Shown piece after piece: positions 46,948-58,981 of a DNA stretch of 64,000 nucleotides; within the stretch, counting starts at the first letter, position 1; each line of letters starts with the position of its first letter. Origin of the DNA: Zelopaecilomyces penicillatus (lineage: Eukaryota > Ascomycota > Sordariomycetes > Hypocreales > Pseudodiploosporaceae); the NCBI GenBank assembly GCA_005765155.1, contig VCCP01000004.1, positions 1,736,001 through 1,800,000 of the forward strand, read 5' to 3'. Position numbers and translations under genes: made by a program. The notes under the pieces are model-generated. The model did no database searches, had not been told where the DNA came from, and worked only from the letters and a program-made list of their open reading frames with translations.

Positions 46948-48593
46948 ATGGCGGCTCCGCCGCCGCCTCCATCCAGAGGATTCTCCCTTTACGATAACCT
47001 CCAGGATCCAAACGATGTCTCATCCTCAGCTACGATATCATCCGCACCAGTAATTTACAGTCAAGCCGAGGGACCTGGAAAAGATTCAGCCCCCAAAAAG
47101 CCCGTAGATGCATCACTGCGCTTCCAACCGATTCGCCGCCCCCAAATTAAGCAAACCAAACCAAAGGCTACCTTCCCCAAGGTCATCCCCAAAGCCGCGC
47201 CGTTGCCGAATACCAATGCGTTACCTACAACTGTACCCGCGCCACCTTCAAAGAGCACCCTCGCCGATTGGGCGGCAACAGAGGGCAATGAATGGATACA
47301 AGGGGTAGGGGAGAAGCGCCAACGAGGTGGCCGTAGAAAGAAAAAGAAGCAGCAACATACACATCTTGAGACTGATTGGGATGAGCTATACGATCCCACC
47401 AGGCCAACGAACGTAGACGAGTTTCTCAAAAGCGATGAAAAAGTGGAAGAGATCAGGGAGTGGAAGTCGTTGCTATACCGACATCGGAGAAAGCAAGACG
47501 AAAGTGATATCTCAGATGACGACGAAGTAGAGAACAGGCCAATGCCGCCTAGTAAGCATATAATCGAGTCCCAAATTATTAGACATCTTAATAACCCCCG
47601 TGCCATTAGATCGGTTTGCTCCGCCGCCGTCATATTCATCCGTTCCGCCTCCGCCGCCACCCCCTGTTGACGAATCTGGTGATGATGCTTATACCCGTCG
47701 CATGGCATTATCCTCAGGAGAAGCCCCTCTGCCAGCCTCACCTCCTCCACCTCCTCCACCTATCGAGAGCGCTGCTACTCCTCCACCTCCGCCCGATTCT
47801 GCCACCATAGTCCGGGCCCCAGTTAGATACACCCAACAACCTCCTCCGCCTCCCAAACAGAGCGAGGACGATGGAGACTCGTACTCTCCGACACCAGGCC
47901 TTGGCATGGCAGACGATGATTCAGAGCCCCAGGCACGATCAAGCCGTCCTGGACAGGCGGGCTTTGCGCAGCGTCTTATGAGTAAATATGGCTGGACCAA
48001 GGGCACGGCTCTCGGTGCTAATGAGTCTGGTATTCTTGACCCATTACGTGTGCAGGTGGACAAACGGCGCAAAAAGGCCGACGCAGACGGTGGCGGATGG
48101 GCTGAGCCTGGCGGCAAGGGAAAGATCATTGGCGGAAAACGCAAGGAAGGTGCCGGCAAATTCGGTCCTATGAGTGAAGTCATAGTTTTGCTGAACATGC
48201 TGGAAAATTTGCCTGACCTGCAGGCTGAGATTGCAGATGGTCTGGGCCAGGAGATTGGCGAGGAATGTGGCGAAAAGGTAAGCGGCTTCCTTTTTGCTAA
48301 TCTATGCGTTTTTGAGTCAAAGACTAACGACAATCAATCGACACCAGTATGGGCGGGTGGAAAGGTTATATATCGATCAAGAGACTCGTCAGGTTTTCAT
48401 CAAGTTCACCGATCAGGTATCAGCACTACGAGTAAGAAGATGCCCCGCCAGAGCAGTTTTGTTTAGACAGTATGCTAATATGATACACCAGGCTGTAAAC
48501 GAATTGGACGGACGCATCTTTAACGGAAGCGTCATTGTACCTAAGTTTTATGACACTGAGAGATTCGAGCGCGGCATCTATTCAAATTTGTAG
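46948..48593 (+). CDS. SPF45/RBM17-like splicing factor (G-patch, UHM)
   Basis: Nuclear pre-mRNA splicing factor acting in 3' splice-site recognition. Exons 46948-47551, 47610-48277, 48348-48431 and 48492-48593 encode 485 residues. The first half is disordered with polyproline runs and a conserved DWDELYDPTRPTN segment. A G-patch follows (GFAQRLMSKYGWTKGTALGA). The C-terminal ~100 residues are a U2AF-homology-type RRM with the RxF-like loop GRIFNG and the end KFYDTERFERG, both typical of SPF45. Long proline stretches (several PPPPPP runs) flank the second intron. Intron 2 has a clear GACTAAC branch site. S. cerevisiae lacks a close counterpart, which fits a filamentous fungus with many introns. 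Confidence 0.93.
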
Positions 48594-49221
48594 TTGAGAG
48601 GTACTTAAGGGATGGAATGGTTTAGCAGCCAAATACGGCAAGATGGACATTGTGATAAATATCTTCTGTTCTTATAGAGATGGATGGCGATGTCATCCAG
48701 CCCTTTTTTCAAGCATGGGCGGTTTCCTCACGTCATTAAGATTTTCACAGATTTCAGTAGAATTATTGTATGAGTTATTATCAACAGTGAACATAAACGC
48801 ATTAACCCCTTTCTATGTGCGGTTGACTCTCCTAGCCCAGTCGTTGCCATGGTATAATCTAGAAAAGCCAGTGTCGCAACGACCGCTCAAGAGAGATAGC
48901 CACCCGCTTGAGAAGCACATAGGCGTAGAGTTCATAAACTAAAGCCAATCGGATTGGCAACGCCGAAACAACATTCTAACATTCAACATATCAGACTTTT
49001 GTGAAAGAAAACCAGAGCATGGCAGCGTCGTTGAAGTACAGTCCATTATTAAGATCTAGCGTTTGTACCGCGAACGCTAGAAGTGCTGCGGCCGTGTAAC
49101 TGACAACCAAGGCGTAGAGCTGACAGATAGGCACAGTGTGCTGGCTAAAGAAAATAGGAAACAATTGGGAGGGAAACAGGTATTGACGCCAATTCCGAGC
49201 TATAATTTCCTTTCCAATCGC
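48594..49221. other. Convergent 3' region, SPF45-like and Ecm33-like
   Basis: Shared 3' flanks of two converging genes. No additional gene is supported. Confidence 0.6.
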
Positions 49222-50513
49222 TTACAACAACTGAGCAATGCCAGCGAAAATGGCCAGACCAAGCACGGCCATGTTGACACCGAGGGAGCCGGCGGCATTG
49301 TCACCGTCTTTGCCACCACCAGTGTTGGAGTCGCCGCCGGAGCCGCCCTCATTAGCCTTCTTGTTGTTGCTGGTGCAAGAGGACTTGCCCTGAATCTTAT
49401 CTTTGGACTTGGCATCATTAAAGAAGTCGCAGAAGTCTGAAATATCGGTGGTAGAAGAGACAGTCACACCACCCTTGACATCCTTGAGGCTAGGCAGCTT
49501 GACACTGTACAAATTGTCAGAACAAGCTCACATAAATCATCATTGTTAGTTTACTTACGCTCCAAAGTTACCACGAAGGATGATGCCTGCGGAAATAGTC
49601 TCGAGCTCGGGGAATCCATCAATCTCTTCCAAAGCAGTGTTGTTCTGGATAGTAAGATCACCAATCTTGGTCAACAGTGGGAAAGAGACATTTCCAAGCT
49701 TCTTGTTGTTGATGAAGGTAACACTGTCGGCAACGGTGGAGAGATTCTTGGCAGTGAAAGAGGTAAGCTCCGGGTTCTTGTCGAACTTGATAGACTTGGT
49801 GACCTTGGACAGGTTGGGCACATCGAAGGCCATGACATTGGAAATCTGGATCTCGCCTGCAGACTGAAGCTTCGTAAGATTCACCTTCATCGCATTGCCG
49901 TTGCTACCGATGGAGAGAAGAGTGGTGATGCTGGTAAGATCCGAATTGTAGGTGGTCAACTTGTGGTTGTTGATGATCTTGAGGGTATCGACAGTGTTGA
50001 TGTTAAGACCACTCAGATCGCCAAGGAAAGTGTCGACAACCTCAACGGAAGAGGCCTTGCTGACACCAGAAGTACCGAATGTCAACTCACTCAATTGGGG
50101 AAGCTTGACGAAAGAGATTTTATTGATGCTCTTCAGTGACTGCATCCTGAGGGAGCTGAGGAGCTCGAGACCCTGCAGCTGGAAAGTACCACCAATGGAG
50201 TTGATGGAGGAGCTCGAGATGGAAATGAGCTTGGTGGCATTTGTAATGATGAGATCACCCTTGATCTGCTTTGGTCCCTCGATGCTCAGGTCACCAGAGA
50301 CCGAATCGTCGACATTGATGTTGGCATCAACGACATCGCAGCTGATGATAGGAGTGGGCTCGCTAATCGTGATATCCTTAGTACAAGTGGAGGCACCTAA
50401 GGAGAAATTTTTAGTAAACAGAACTTAAGTGCAAGCAAGTTTTGGTTCGACTAACCCGATACCACTGTGGCACCAACAGCCACAAGGGCCGACAAAAGCT
50501 GGACGGAATGCAT
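49222..50513 (-). CDS. ecm33: Ecm33/Sps2-type GPI-anchored cell-wall protein
   Basis: Surface glycoprotein required in other fungi for normal wall structure and integrity. Exons 50456-50513, 49559-50396 and 49222-49504 give 392 residues. The N-terminus MHSVQLLSALVAVGATVVSG is a signal peptide, split by the first intron. The body is built of leucine-rich receptor-L-type repeats of the form DLTIQNNTAL, with many N-glycosylation sequons (NAT, NLS, NVS, NNT). A C-terminal segment has paired cysteines (CDFF, SCTS), a Gly/Asp/Asn-rich linker, and a hydrophobic GPI-attachment tail (VNMAVLGLAIFAGIAQLL). Beta-solenoid regularity explains the large open frame on the opposite strand (49543-50139). The region upstream is unusually long before the next gene. 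Confidence 0.94.
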
Positions 50514-53500
50514 GGTGATCTAAACAAACGTGGGTTAGCAACGAGAGGCAAACTTCGGCATGACAAGGCATCTGTTTAAAAGCAGTGTGGTGCAGTGAAA
50601 AGAAAGGCAGATGGTGGATGGTGTGTCATGGGTGTCATGGAGAGGAAGCCTGACTGTCTGCAATGATCGCAAGCGTTAAAACTATGGGAAGTCCAAAAGG
50701 CTCGGTGTGCAAAAGATGTTGATTGAAGCAAGATGTTCTTGGAAGACCAACAAGGACGAGTTGAATTACCAAAGTTGTATTAAAAGCGTGAACCGAGGCA
50801 ATTGCGATACAGCGGAGATGGGATGATAAAGAGCGTCGGGGAGGAAGGAGGGTAGGCGACCAGTCAACACAGACGGAAGGTTCGATGGCGATGATGGAGG
50901 ATAAGGAAAATGGAATGACAGGTGAAGAAATTGAAGAGTGCCGGGGATGCAGGAAGTGATGACCAGTTGAGGGAGCAACTGCCAGGCCACGCGCGTCGCA
51001 GCGGGAAATCAGGAGAAACTCACTACTAATAACGAGGTCGATCCCTTCCAACAAAAATGAGCAGACAAAAGGGGCGGTTCTAGGCGTCGACAAGAGGGCT
51101 AACGATGGAGAGATGAAATCCAAACAAAAGCTACAGCCGATAGAAGAGAAAACAGAAAGAGAATAATAAGAGAGATGGGAGAAAAGATGGCAACTTTGGG
51201 CCTTGATAACGAGCGGCGGGAATTGAAGCGAGACGACGACGACGGCAATAGCAAACAGACGAGGGCAGAGGAGCAGGAGTGAAGGAGGGAGGAAGAAGAA
51301 GAGCTTCTGTCACGGTCGTGCAGTGGACGAAACGAGCCGGCTAGCCCCTGCGACCTTGGTCTTGCTGGTGGTGCTCTCACACCCAGGCAATTCAGGGCCA
51401 ATCCAAGCCATCCCAGGTCAAACCCAGGCCAACCGACCGGGATGTTGACGCGGACGCGGACGCCGGCTGCTTTCTTTGGGGGGGAGGGGGGTGTGATGTT
51501 GTTGTGTCGTGTTGTGTCTGGTGTGCTTTCGGTGCGTATGCTACTACAACGGTACTAGCAGCTGTGTCCACTGTCTAGGACTGTGGCCCACGTTCATCTC
51601 GATAAAGCCCCCCCAATTCATCTGTTATCTGGCACACGGCGCAAGAGAAAGCAGGATTTGGGGACACGCAGAATTCTCTCTGTGGCTTCGTGGTCCCGTA
51701 TCCAGCTGTCTCCCCCCAAAGCACTGGTAGTCGCAACACTATTGCAACTATACCGTTGGCTGTACGTCATGCTATGGAACAACTCTTAGTTCTGCCTCTA
51801 TTGCCCGCAGACTGGCGAAGATGGATGGGCTCATGCAAGCCCTCTGACGAGTCTTTCCGGGCTTTGTACATGAAAAGAGATCCGTACCAAAAAGGTACAA
51901 CGATCTCATCCTTCATAGGGAGTTATGGGGGGTGCGTGCTTGTGAAATTGTGGAGTGCCAAGTTCAAGCACTATCGTACTCGTACTACTTACAGGCACGC
52001 ATTGAAGCTTGGCTTGCCGTCAACGAACTCGAAACCTGAGGCACGACCGGTTCGCTCGGGAGGGCAGTTGGCGAGACACCCGCTGTACATGCAGTGCAGC
52101 ATGCTGTAATTAGTGCCTGCAAGTACCTGTAGGCAAGGTGGCGTGGCGCATCTGCCCGGTAATTGCGATCTGACGTCGATGGAGAAGCATTTGTCTCTCG
52201 CACGTCCTGTATGACTGCGACCAGAGATTCCACAACCTAACTTTACCTTGCAAGTTAATACTACTACCACACAGGACCGTTCATCCAAGCACAGAGCACC
52301 CGGGATTCAATGATCAGCTGGCCATGATGGGCACTTGGCCCAGCAACGTGCGAATGATGAGTGGTGGCATGGGTGTTCCAGATTCCCACAATCGTGCCCA
52401 GCAGTTCCTCTGCCACTCAATTGTCTGTGCCTGTGTGCCTGTGTGCCTGTGCCATGCACTATGATTTCAGTGTACAATCGTACCTGCAAAACCAATCTCG
52501 CCACCTGCGGAGCGGACGAGAAATTCTTTTCGGGCTTGACGGATCATCCATCGTGTGTATTGATTGTTGACTTTCCCTCATAGGTGTTGCCGGCAGGGAT
52601 CGTCGCTGATTGCGTGTCCTGCGGTTTCTGTTAGCGCTCCTCGTAAGTGACTTTGTGCTCTGTTTTTTCTGGAACCCCCTTCCCAGGCACCCCCCCCTCC
52701 ACTCCACAAATTCCCCCTTCTGCCCCGTATCGAACCAGTCACACATCTGCCAAGGGTGATTCAAGGCCAATTTAACCCATCTCCTGCCGCCATGTCACTT
52801 GGACTTGATGGCCTTTATCAAAATGTGCGTGTTCTTATGTATGTGTACAGTCATCGATCGATTGCCTGGATGCACAAAGTTCTGCCAACAATGCCAACAA
52901 TGCCCCAGCATCAAGTCAAGATTGTACACGCATTTGCCAGTAGAGAGCGACGGGTTCAGCTACTCACGCGCTCCCGCCAGGGAGGTCAATCGCCGAAGTG
53001 AATGGCCAATAGCCGGAATGAGTAACCAGCAGTCAGTGATTACACCGAGCAGCCCTGCAATGATAATTACAGACTTCATCGCGCAAGCCTGGCTGCTTTC
53101 CAAAAGCAACGTCCCAATGCCGCTGTTCACCATAGGCGATAGCAAAAAACATAGCCTCTCAAGACGGCAATTCCGGCACGTGTCACGAGGCTGAGCCATA
53201 GTGACGGGTCACCATCTTTCCGTGGAAAAGTTTGGTATGGGATGGGAATAGCTCAAAACATCATCTCCAAACCAGATTTATGAGTGTTTACGAGTAAAGC
53301 CTATTTATGGCAAGTTTCGTCGGATCCTCGGCAATGCCGTCCAGAGTATATTTAATGGTATACCTCTAACGACTGAGGCTCAGTCTTTCTACTAGTTACA
53401 TGCAACAGCTATCGTCCAGCCACCACCGGTTCGTTGGGTACAAACTTTACTCATGGAAGCTTTTACTTGCATACTTGGAAGAGAAATTCAATTACAACTC

Positions 53501-54714
53501 TGCTAGATGCTACAGTTCTAAGGGCCAAAATTCATCCCTCGCACTCGCACAATGCAGACAAGTCGATCGAATTCAAGGTCCCCCTACAGTGCGGGAAAGG
53601 AGACTCTCATCAAGCCTCATCACTGTTCCCCGACTCCGTCCACACATTCGCGTTTTATAGAAGTACCCCTCCTCCAGGAACAAGCTCGGTGGCTCAGCGT
53701 TCCCCTGCAGAGCGGAACACCCACTGGAACGTTTCGATGCGCCATACCTGCAAGGCCCGCCCACACCAGCGCCTCAATTTTGACTCTCTGGGAAACTGTT
53801 TGACTCTCTGGTCGTAGTGATGTGCTGCTGCCTACCAATGGCCAGTCTTTTGGGTATGGGATTCGCTACTTTTGGATCAAATCTCTAAACAAAGCTCTAT
53901 TTGGTATGTGCTATTCACACATAACCAAGCGCGTCAAAGGCCATTCGTCTTCTGGTCAAGTCATTGACTGTTGAAAACAGTTTCGCAGCTGCGCTCGATG
54001 AATCAGTACGAGTAGGAAGATACTTGTTGGTACGCAGAAATATGAGATTTCACCCTGATCGTGGAGAGGACAGCCCAAGTCGACCGCAAGCAAGCACGGT
54101 TCAACAAATTAATGATTTCTGCATATTTTGTCCAGCTCGCGCGGAGGTTCGCTCAACATTGGCTCCTCTTAGTCATGGCCAGCAAAGACATTCTTAATTG
54201 AAGGAATGAGTGTTCCTGGCGTCAAATTGCTTGTAAGATTGAACTGCCCCATTTTTTTCACCCAAAGCAGTTTGGACATGCCCTGTTGCCCCCCCCCTTT
54301 GTGGCTGCTGCAGGCGTGTCATGGACCCATCCATGGTTTCCGTGCCGAGCCGCCCCCACCAGGAACGCTCATATGATTCTCCTTGACTGTAATTGTAGCT
54401 TTGTCCATGCATGTCAAAGACAAGCTCCAACATTAGAAAGAGATTCCCTCCTTCTTTGGGAAAAGACTTGGACCCTGGACAGTGTGTATACCGTCACGTC
54501 GAGTATCTCTGCTCCTCCAGTCGGGTTGGTTGATTCATTCTTCAAAGGGTAGGTATCCCTGATCATGACTGGATTGATCCCTAGAAGCTTGAACTCGCAA
54601 ACTTCGTTATTACAAACCCCGTTTGTCCATATTGCAATACTAGGAAAGCAGGGCAGGCTGATCGACATGTAAGGGTTGATGATGTCGTTTGTTTCTATTG
54701 CGATGCAGCTCCAA
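50514..54714. other. 4.2-kb gene-poor region
   Basis: The longest stretch without a supported gene. The left part (to about 51400) is A/G-rich on the + strand (C/T-rich on the strand of ecm33) and is probably its long promoter and leader. Frames of 60-162 codons occur on both strands (for example 50635-51123, - and 52799-53194, +), but they overlap one another and show no domain, signal peptide or consistent splice structure. Confidence 0.5.
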
Positions 54715-55917
54715 TTACTCCATTGTACTTGTATCGGTTTCTTCCACCCGCCACATGTACCACATAAAGAGGCTTCGGTATGGTGCGAATTTATCCGACA
54801 ACTCCAGCATATCCTGCTCAGACATGTATTTCCACTTCCCGCCCTTGGACTTGAGCTTAGCCACATCTCTGCCGACAAAAGCGGCCATGCCGCGTTGAAC
54901 ACCCAAATCGCCGAGGGAGAAGACATCCATACGTTTCAGCCCGAAGCAGGCGAACATCTCGACGGACCATTTGCCCAGACCACGAACTGCAATGAGCGTC
55001 TCTAGAACTTCCTCGTATGGCGCATCATGAAGCATATGCGCGCTCAGGTCTCCGTTTGCAAACTTCTCGGCGAGGCCCTGGATGTACTCTGCCTTTCGCT
55101 GAGACAAACCCGCCGTCCGTAGCTGCTCGATTGAGCAGGCCGCCACAGCTGAGGGATGGGGAAACTGGACGCCAGGGTTCTTGTCATTGAAGAGAGCAAC
55201 GAACTTGGTTTTGATAGACTTGGCAGCCGCACCGGATACCTGCTGTGAAATGATACCGCTGGCAAGGCTCTCGAACGGATCAATCTTCTCGGCCAGTCCT
55301 TCGGGGGAGAATACGCGGCAATGATGCTTCTCAATCAAAGGCCGCATGCGCTCATCAATCCCAATTAGGTAGTCACATGCTTCCTGCAAAAGAGTCTGTG
55401 TTGTCGTTGTGTTCTTGTGCACCTTGGATGGGGACACAGTCTCCACGTCACGAGATGCAACAACCTTCAACGTTTTCGGTGACAGTAGCGTGGCGTTTGT
55501 AGATAAAGGGTCTGCCAGTCGATTGACGAGCTTGTGGCTTGCCTTCTTGTCCGTGTCATCGCTTCTTTCAGCAATGAGCCTTGCAGCAATTGGCGTTGAC
55601 GAAGGCGATGGGGGCTGTCCATTGGGAACGGCGCGCTTCCTAGGCGGTGTCTTTGGCCCTGTGACTTCTTCAGTCTCCGAGGCCACTTTTCTCTTCCTCT
55701 TTTTCTGAGGTACTGCTGTCACCGCTGCTGATGATGCAGGTTTAGTCTCTTGTGATGTCACCAACTTTGCCTGACTGCTGAGCCGTGCAGAACGTCGCAT
55801 TGATGTCATGCTTGTGTTCACGGTGGAGTTTGGGGTAGCCATGAGTGAGAGCCGTGGGATCGTAAGAATCTGCTTAAGAGGGGAAGATAAGTATGTTTGT
55901 ACACGTAGGAATACCAT
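54715..55917 (-). CDS. DNA-3-methyladenine glycosylase II (Mag1/AlkA-like)
   Basis: Base-excision repair enzyme removing alkylated purines. Single exon, 400 residues from the first ATG. The C-terminal ~215 residues form an HhH-GPD glycosylase: the IISQQVSGAAAKSI helix, the hairpin VRGLGKWSVEMF, and the catalytic Asp337 in SLGDLGVQRG. The first ~185 residues are disordered with basic clusters (KKRKRKV, PPRKRA) that look like nuclear localisation signals. Two further in-frame ATGs follow: the first 25 residues before MATPNSTV are hydrophobic and basic without acidic residues, a composition compatible with a mitochondrial presequence, so alternative starts could give two locations. Which start dominates is unknown. 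Confidence 0.93.
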   Translation of the reverse strand: MVFLRVQTYLSSPLKQILTIPRLSLMATPNSTVNTSMTSMRRSARLSSQAKLVTSQETKPASSAAVTAVPQKKRKRKVASETEEVTGPKTPPRKRAVPNGQPPSPSSTPIAARLIAERSDDTDKKASHKLVNRLADPLSTNATLLSPKTLKVVASRDVETVSPSKVHKNTTTTQTLLQEACDYLIGIDERMRPLIEKHHCRVFSPEGLAEKIDPFESLASGIISQQVSGAAAKSIKTKFVALFNDKNPGVQFPHPSAVAACSIEQLRTAGLSQRKAEYIQGLAEKFANGDLSAHMLHDAPYEEVLETLIAVRGLGKWSVEMFACFGLKRMDVFSLGDLGVQRGMAAFVGRDVAKLKSKGGKWKYMSEQDMLELSDKFAPYRSLFMWYMWRVEETDTSTME

Positions 55918-57472
55918 GTGTTGTCTTGATTCCAGTCATCAGTATATCACGGTTTTCACTCCAACGAATATCTCAGGCGTTGAACACTTTGATGATAGCA
56001 ATGGTGAGTGAGAGTGGCAGATGTGGGAACCCGTTCTCCACCATTCATTGTCCAGATTGGTACTAGCTTGGTGAGCATGCTCATATTGCTCATCACACAG
56101 TGCATTCGTCAGCCATGCGTTTCTTCAGATAGGGCAAATTGGCACCCATCCAAGTAATGCGGCCTGCAGGGCACTTCTCAGGGCACTTCTCATGGCACTT
56201 CTCATGGCAATGTCCGCTTCTCCCAAGTCTTTTGAGTGATCAAACGCTACGTTGAAGTAAACTTGAGCCATTTTGTTAGCTGGAATGCTAAATCTTCTTT
56301 CCATGTTTCCTTGAGATCCCGTATCATAAGATCATTCATCTTCCGCTGCTTAGTGGATGTCAACTCATTGGGAATAGGTTTAGGCATAATTCAATGGGTA
56401 ATAGTCACGAGGCTGCGTGTGCAACAGGTTACGAATCGGACATTTGAATTTATCCGGAATCGCACAAACACACAATGTTGCTGAATATGGTCGTCATGAG
56501 CAGCCAGATTCTAGTCTTAAAGATCTCAATCATACCTTCAAATCCGTAGTATATGTTGCCTTTTTCAATATCTACACTTTGTAAAAGTTTGTAACTCTGC
56601 TAACCTTTACCTAGATAACACATTTTAGGTTAGTGATGCGGTCCTCGTGTATGTCCAGAACGTACTGTGTGCATACTGACGTGATCTTACATGTGATTGG
56701 AAGCCAGTGTTATTATGTGCCACGCCACCACCAAACCCACCGCGGTGAGTGTGAAGACATTTCACCAAAATAAACACAGGATCAAGTTCGCCATAGGTAA
56801 AACCACGAATTAAATTGGGAGCAGTTTCAACAATATTGTGTTTCAATCCATCCCAAGGTTGCCAATTGTAGGGTAGCAGGAGCAGATAGCATTAATAACC
56901 CCCTGCTCAGCCTGCTCCTCGCCTCGTTTTAGTGGATCCTGATTGCTTATCAAACTGCTAAATGGGAACGGCCGTGCCAGCAATTGCGGACACAAGTTAG
57001 GGGTAACCTCTCGGGTACCTAATGCGGCTAATCTCGTGGCATCTCCTGTGCGTTGCCTGCTGTAACTTCCGCGTACCTCTCAACCGTTAAGCTTTTTTTT
57101 CCTATGGGGCGTAATACGTGATGAGCCACCTCGTCGTACTTGAATCTTGAAGCGACTGGCAGAGGCGAGGCAATCTCGACATTCCCCTCATTCTTTCATT
57201 GAACAGTCACTCGCTGAACCGCGTTTCGTTCCTCGCCGGTCTATTCGTTCTTGGCCTCGATCCTTGAGCGCCACTAGGTTGCCATTCTCAAACTTCTCTT
57301 CCGACGAGACCCTCCCCCCTTGCGAACCCCCTATCCCGTGCATCGCTGGTGTTTCTTCGAGCGAGCGAGCGACACCAATTCACGACGGGATACGGCATCC
57401 AACTTTTGGTCACAACCGACCTGCTAAAAACACAGTATTGGTAGTAGCAACGTCTGCGTTGACAAGCCCACC
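55918..57472. other. Divergent intergenic region, Mag1-like to Anp1-type
   Basis: About 1.55 kb holding both promoters. It contains a short tandem repeat of GGCACTTCTCA units (56169-56209). A frame at 57147-57554 (+) overlaps the Anp1-type start in another frame and is not called. Confidence 0.6.
56169..56209. repeat. GGCACTTCTCA short tandem repeat
   Basis: Three units of 12-13 bases, GGGCACTTCTCA(T), plus a partial copy, in intergenic DNA. Confidence 0.85.
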
Positions 57473-58981
57473 ATGCTTCTTCCGAAAGGTGGACTTGATT
57501 GGAAAGCCGCGAGGGGCCAGTTGCCCGCGACCAGGGCACTATGGAACTTCGTGACGCGCACGCGATTTCTGCTCATCGTTGCCGTCACTGGCATCGTCAT
57601 GCTGCTATGGCATGGGGTTTCTAGTTCAGCTTCCGAAATGCAAAAGTAAGACGATGGCGGAGAACGCAATAGATTTCTCTGGTTTTATTTGTTTGGCTAA
57701 CCTGCGTAGCTTTTACTGTTGGGGCCCAGCGAAACCCCCCATGGAAATGTCACAGAACGAGCACAACCGATGGAACGCACATTTACAGACGCCAGTCATC
57801 TTCAACCATCATGCCCCAATTGAAATCAACTCAAGCACAATCGACCATGTCGACCTCAACCCCATTACCTCGACTCGGAAAGCCCTTGCAAACGAGGAGA
57901 GGGTTCTTATTCTGACGCCACTCAAGGATGCTGCTACCCACTTGTCCAAGTATTTTGAGCTTCTCGCCGAGCTTACATACCCCCACCGACTGATTGACCT
58001 TGCGTTTCTTGTTTCTGATTCCACAGACGATACACTGGCTGTTCTTGCCTCTGAGCTTGACCGCATTCAGAAGCGACCCGATCAGATTCCCTTCCGCAGT
58101 GCAATGGTTGTTGAGAAGGATTTTGGGTTTCACCTGAGTCAGGATGTTGAATCACGACACTCATACAAAGCGCAAGGCCCACGACGGAAGGTCATGGGTA
58201 AAGCTAGAAATTATCTCTTGTCCGCTGCTTTGAAGCCCGATCATTCGTGGGTCTACTGGCGCGATGTCGACATTGTCGACAGCCCCACCAAGATTCTGGA
58301 GGACTTCATTGCCCACGACAAGGACATCCTCGTTCCAAGTACGATTGCTTTCACTATTTGACATGTAGTGATATGAAGCTGACATTGACACCCTAGACGT
58401 TTGGTTCCACCGGTATAGAGACGGAAGAGATATTGAAGGACGGTGTGAGTAGCGAAGCCACGGTTCTGATGCGAGGACTTCCCTAAACTGACACCTGTGA
58501 ACAGTTGACTATAACTCTTGGGTCGAGTCGGACACAGGCCGCAAGTTGGCTGCTAGCCTCGATAAAGATGTTGTGATTGCGGAAGGTTGGCTACACTCAA
58601 TCTGTCACATCAAGTTCCACCTACTAACACGCATGTCATAGGATATAAGGAATTCGTCACCGGAAGAACTCATATGGCCACAATGGGTGACTGGCGTAAC
58701 AATAAAGACGAGGAGCTCGATCTTGACGGCATTGGTGGTGTCAATATTCTTGTCAAAGCTGACGTGCATCGTTCTGGTATGTTTGGCCAGTATATCATCA
58801 GTGGGATGAATTGCTAATGAACTTTGATACAGGTATCAACTTCCCTTGCTATGCTTTCGAGAACCAGGCCGAAACAGAAGGCTTCGCCAAAATGGCCAAG
58901 CGAGCAGGCTATCAGGTAGTTGGTCTACCAAACTATGTTGTTTGGCATATCGACACCGACGAGAAAGGCGGAAAAGCTTAG
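57473..58981 (+). CDS. Anp1/Mnn9/Van1-family mannosyltransferase subunit
   Basis: Golgi alpha-1,6-mannosyltransferase subunit of mannan polymerase type, extending N-glycan outer chains from GDP-mannose. Six exons, 57473-57645, 57710-58338, 58397-58444, 58505-58585, 58642-58776 and 58833-58981, give 404 residues. It is a type II membrane protein: a basic N-terminus, then a membrane segment at about residues 32-50 (FLLIVAVTGIVMLLW). The luminal GT62 domain contains RVLILTPLKDA, the SDSTDDT loop and the metal-binding DVD at 243-245 in WRDVDIVDSP. Late motifs DGIGGVNILVKADVHRSG and NFPCYAFENQAETEGF match the Anp1 branch more closely than Mnn9, by my reading. Introns 56-64 nt, two with CTAAC branch sites. 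Total length and all junctions are in frame. Confidence 0.95.

Noticed and set aside
49543..50139. 198-codon + strand frame opposite ecm33
   Set aside because: Shadow of the leucine-rich repeats of Ecm33. The - strand protein has a signal peptide, glycosylation sites and a GPI tail.
52715..52770. Possible tRNA T-arm (GGTTCGATA on the - strand)
   Set aside because: The five-base T-stem does not pair and no matching anticodon or acceptor stem could be drawn around it.
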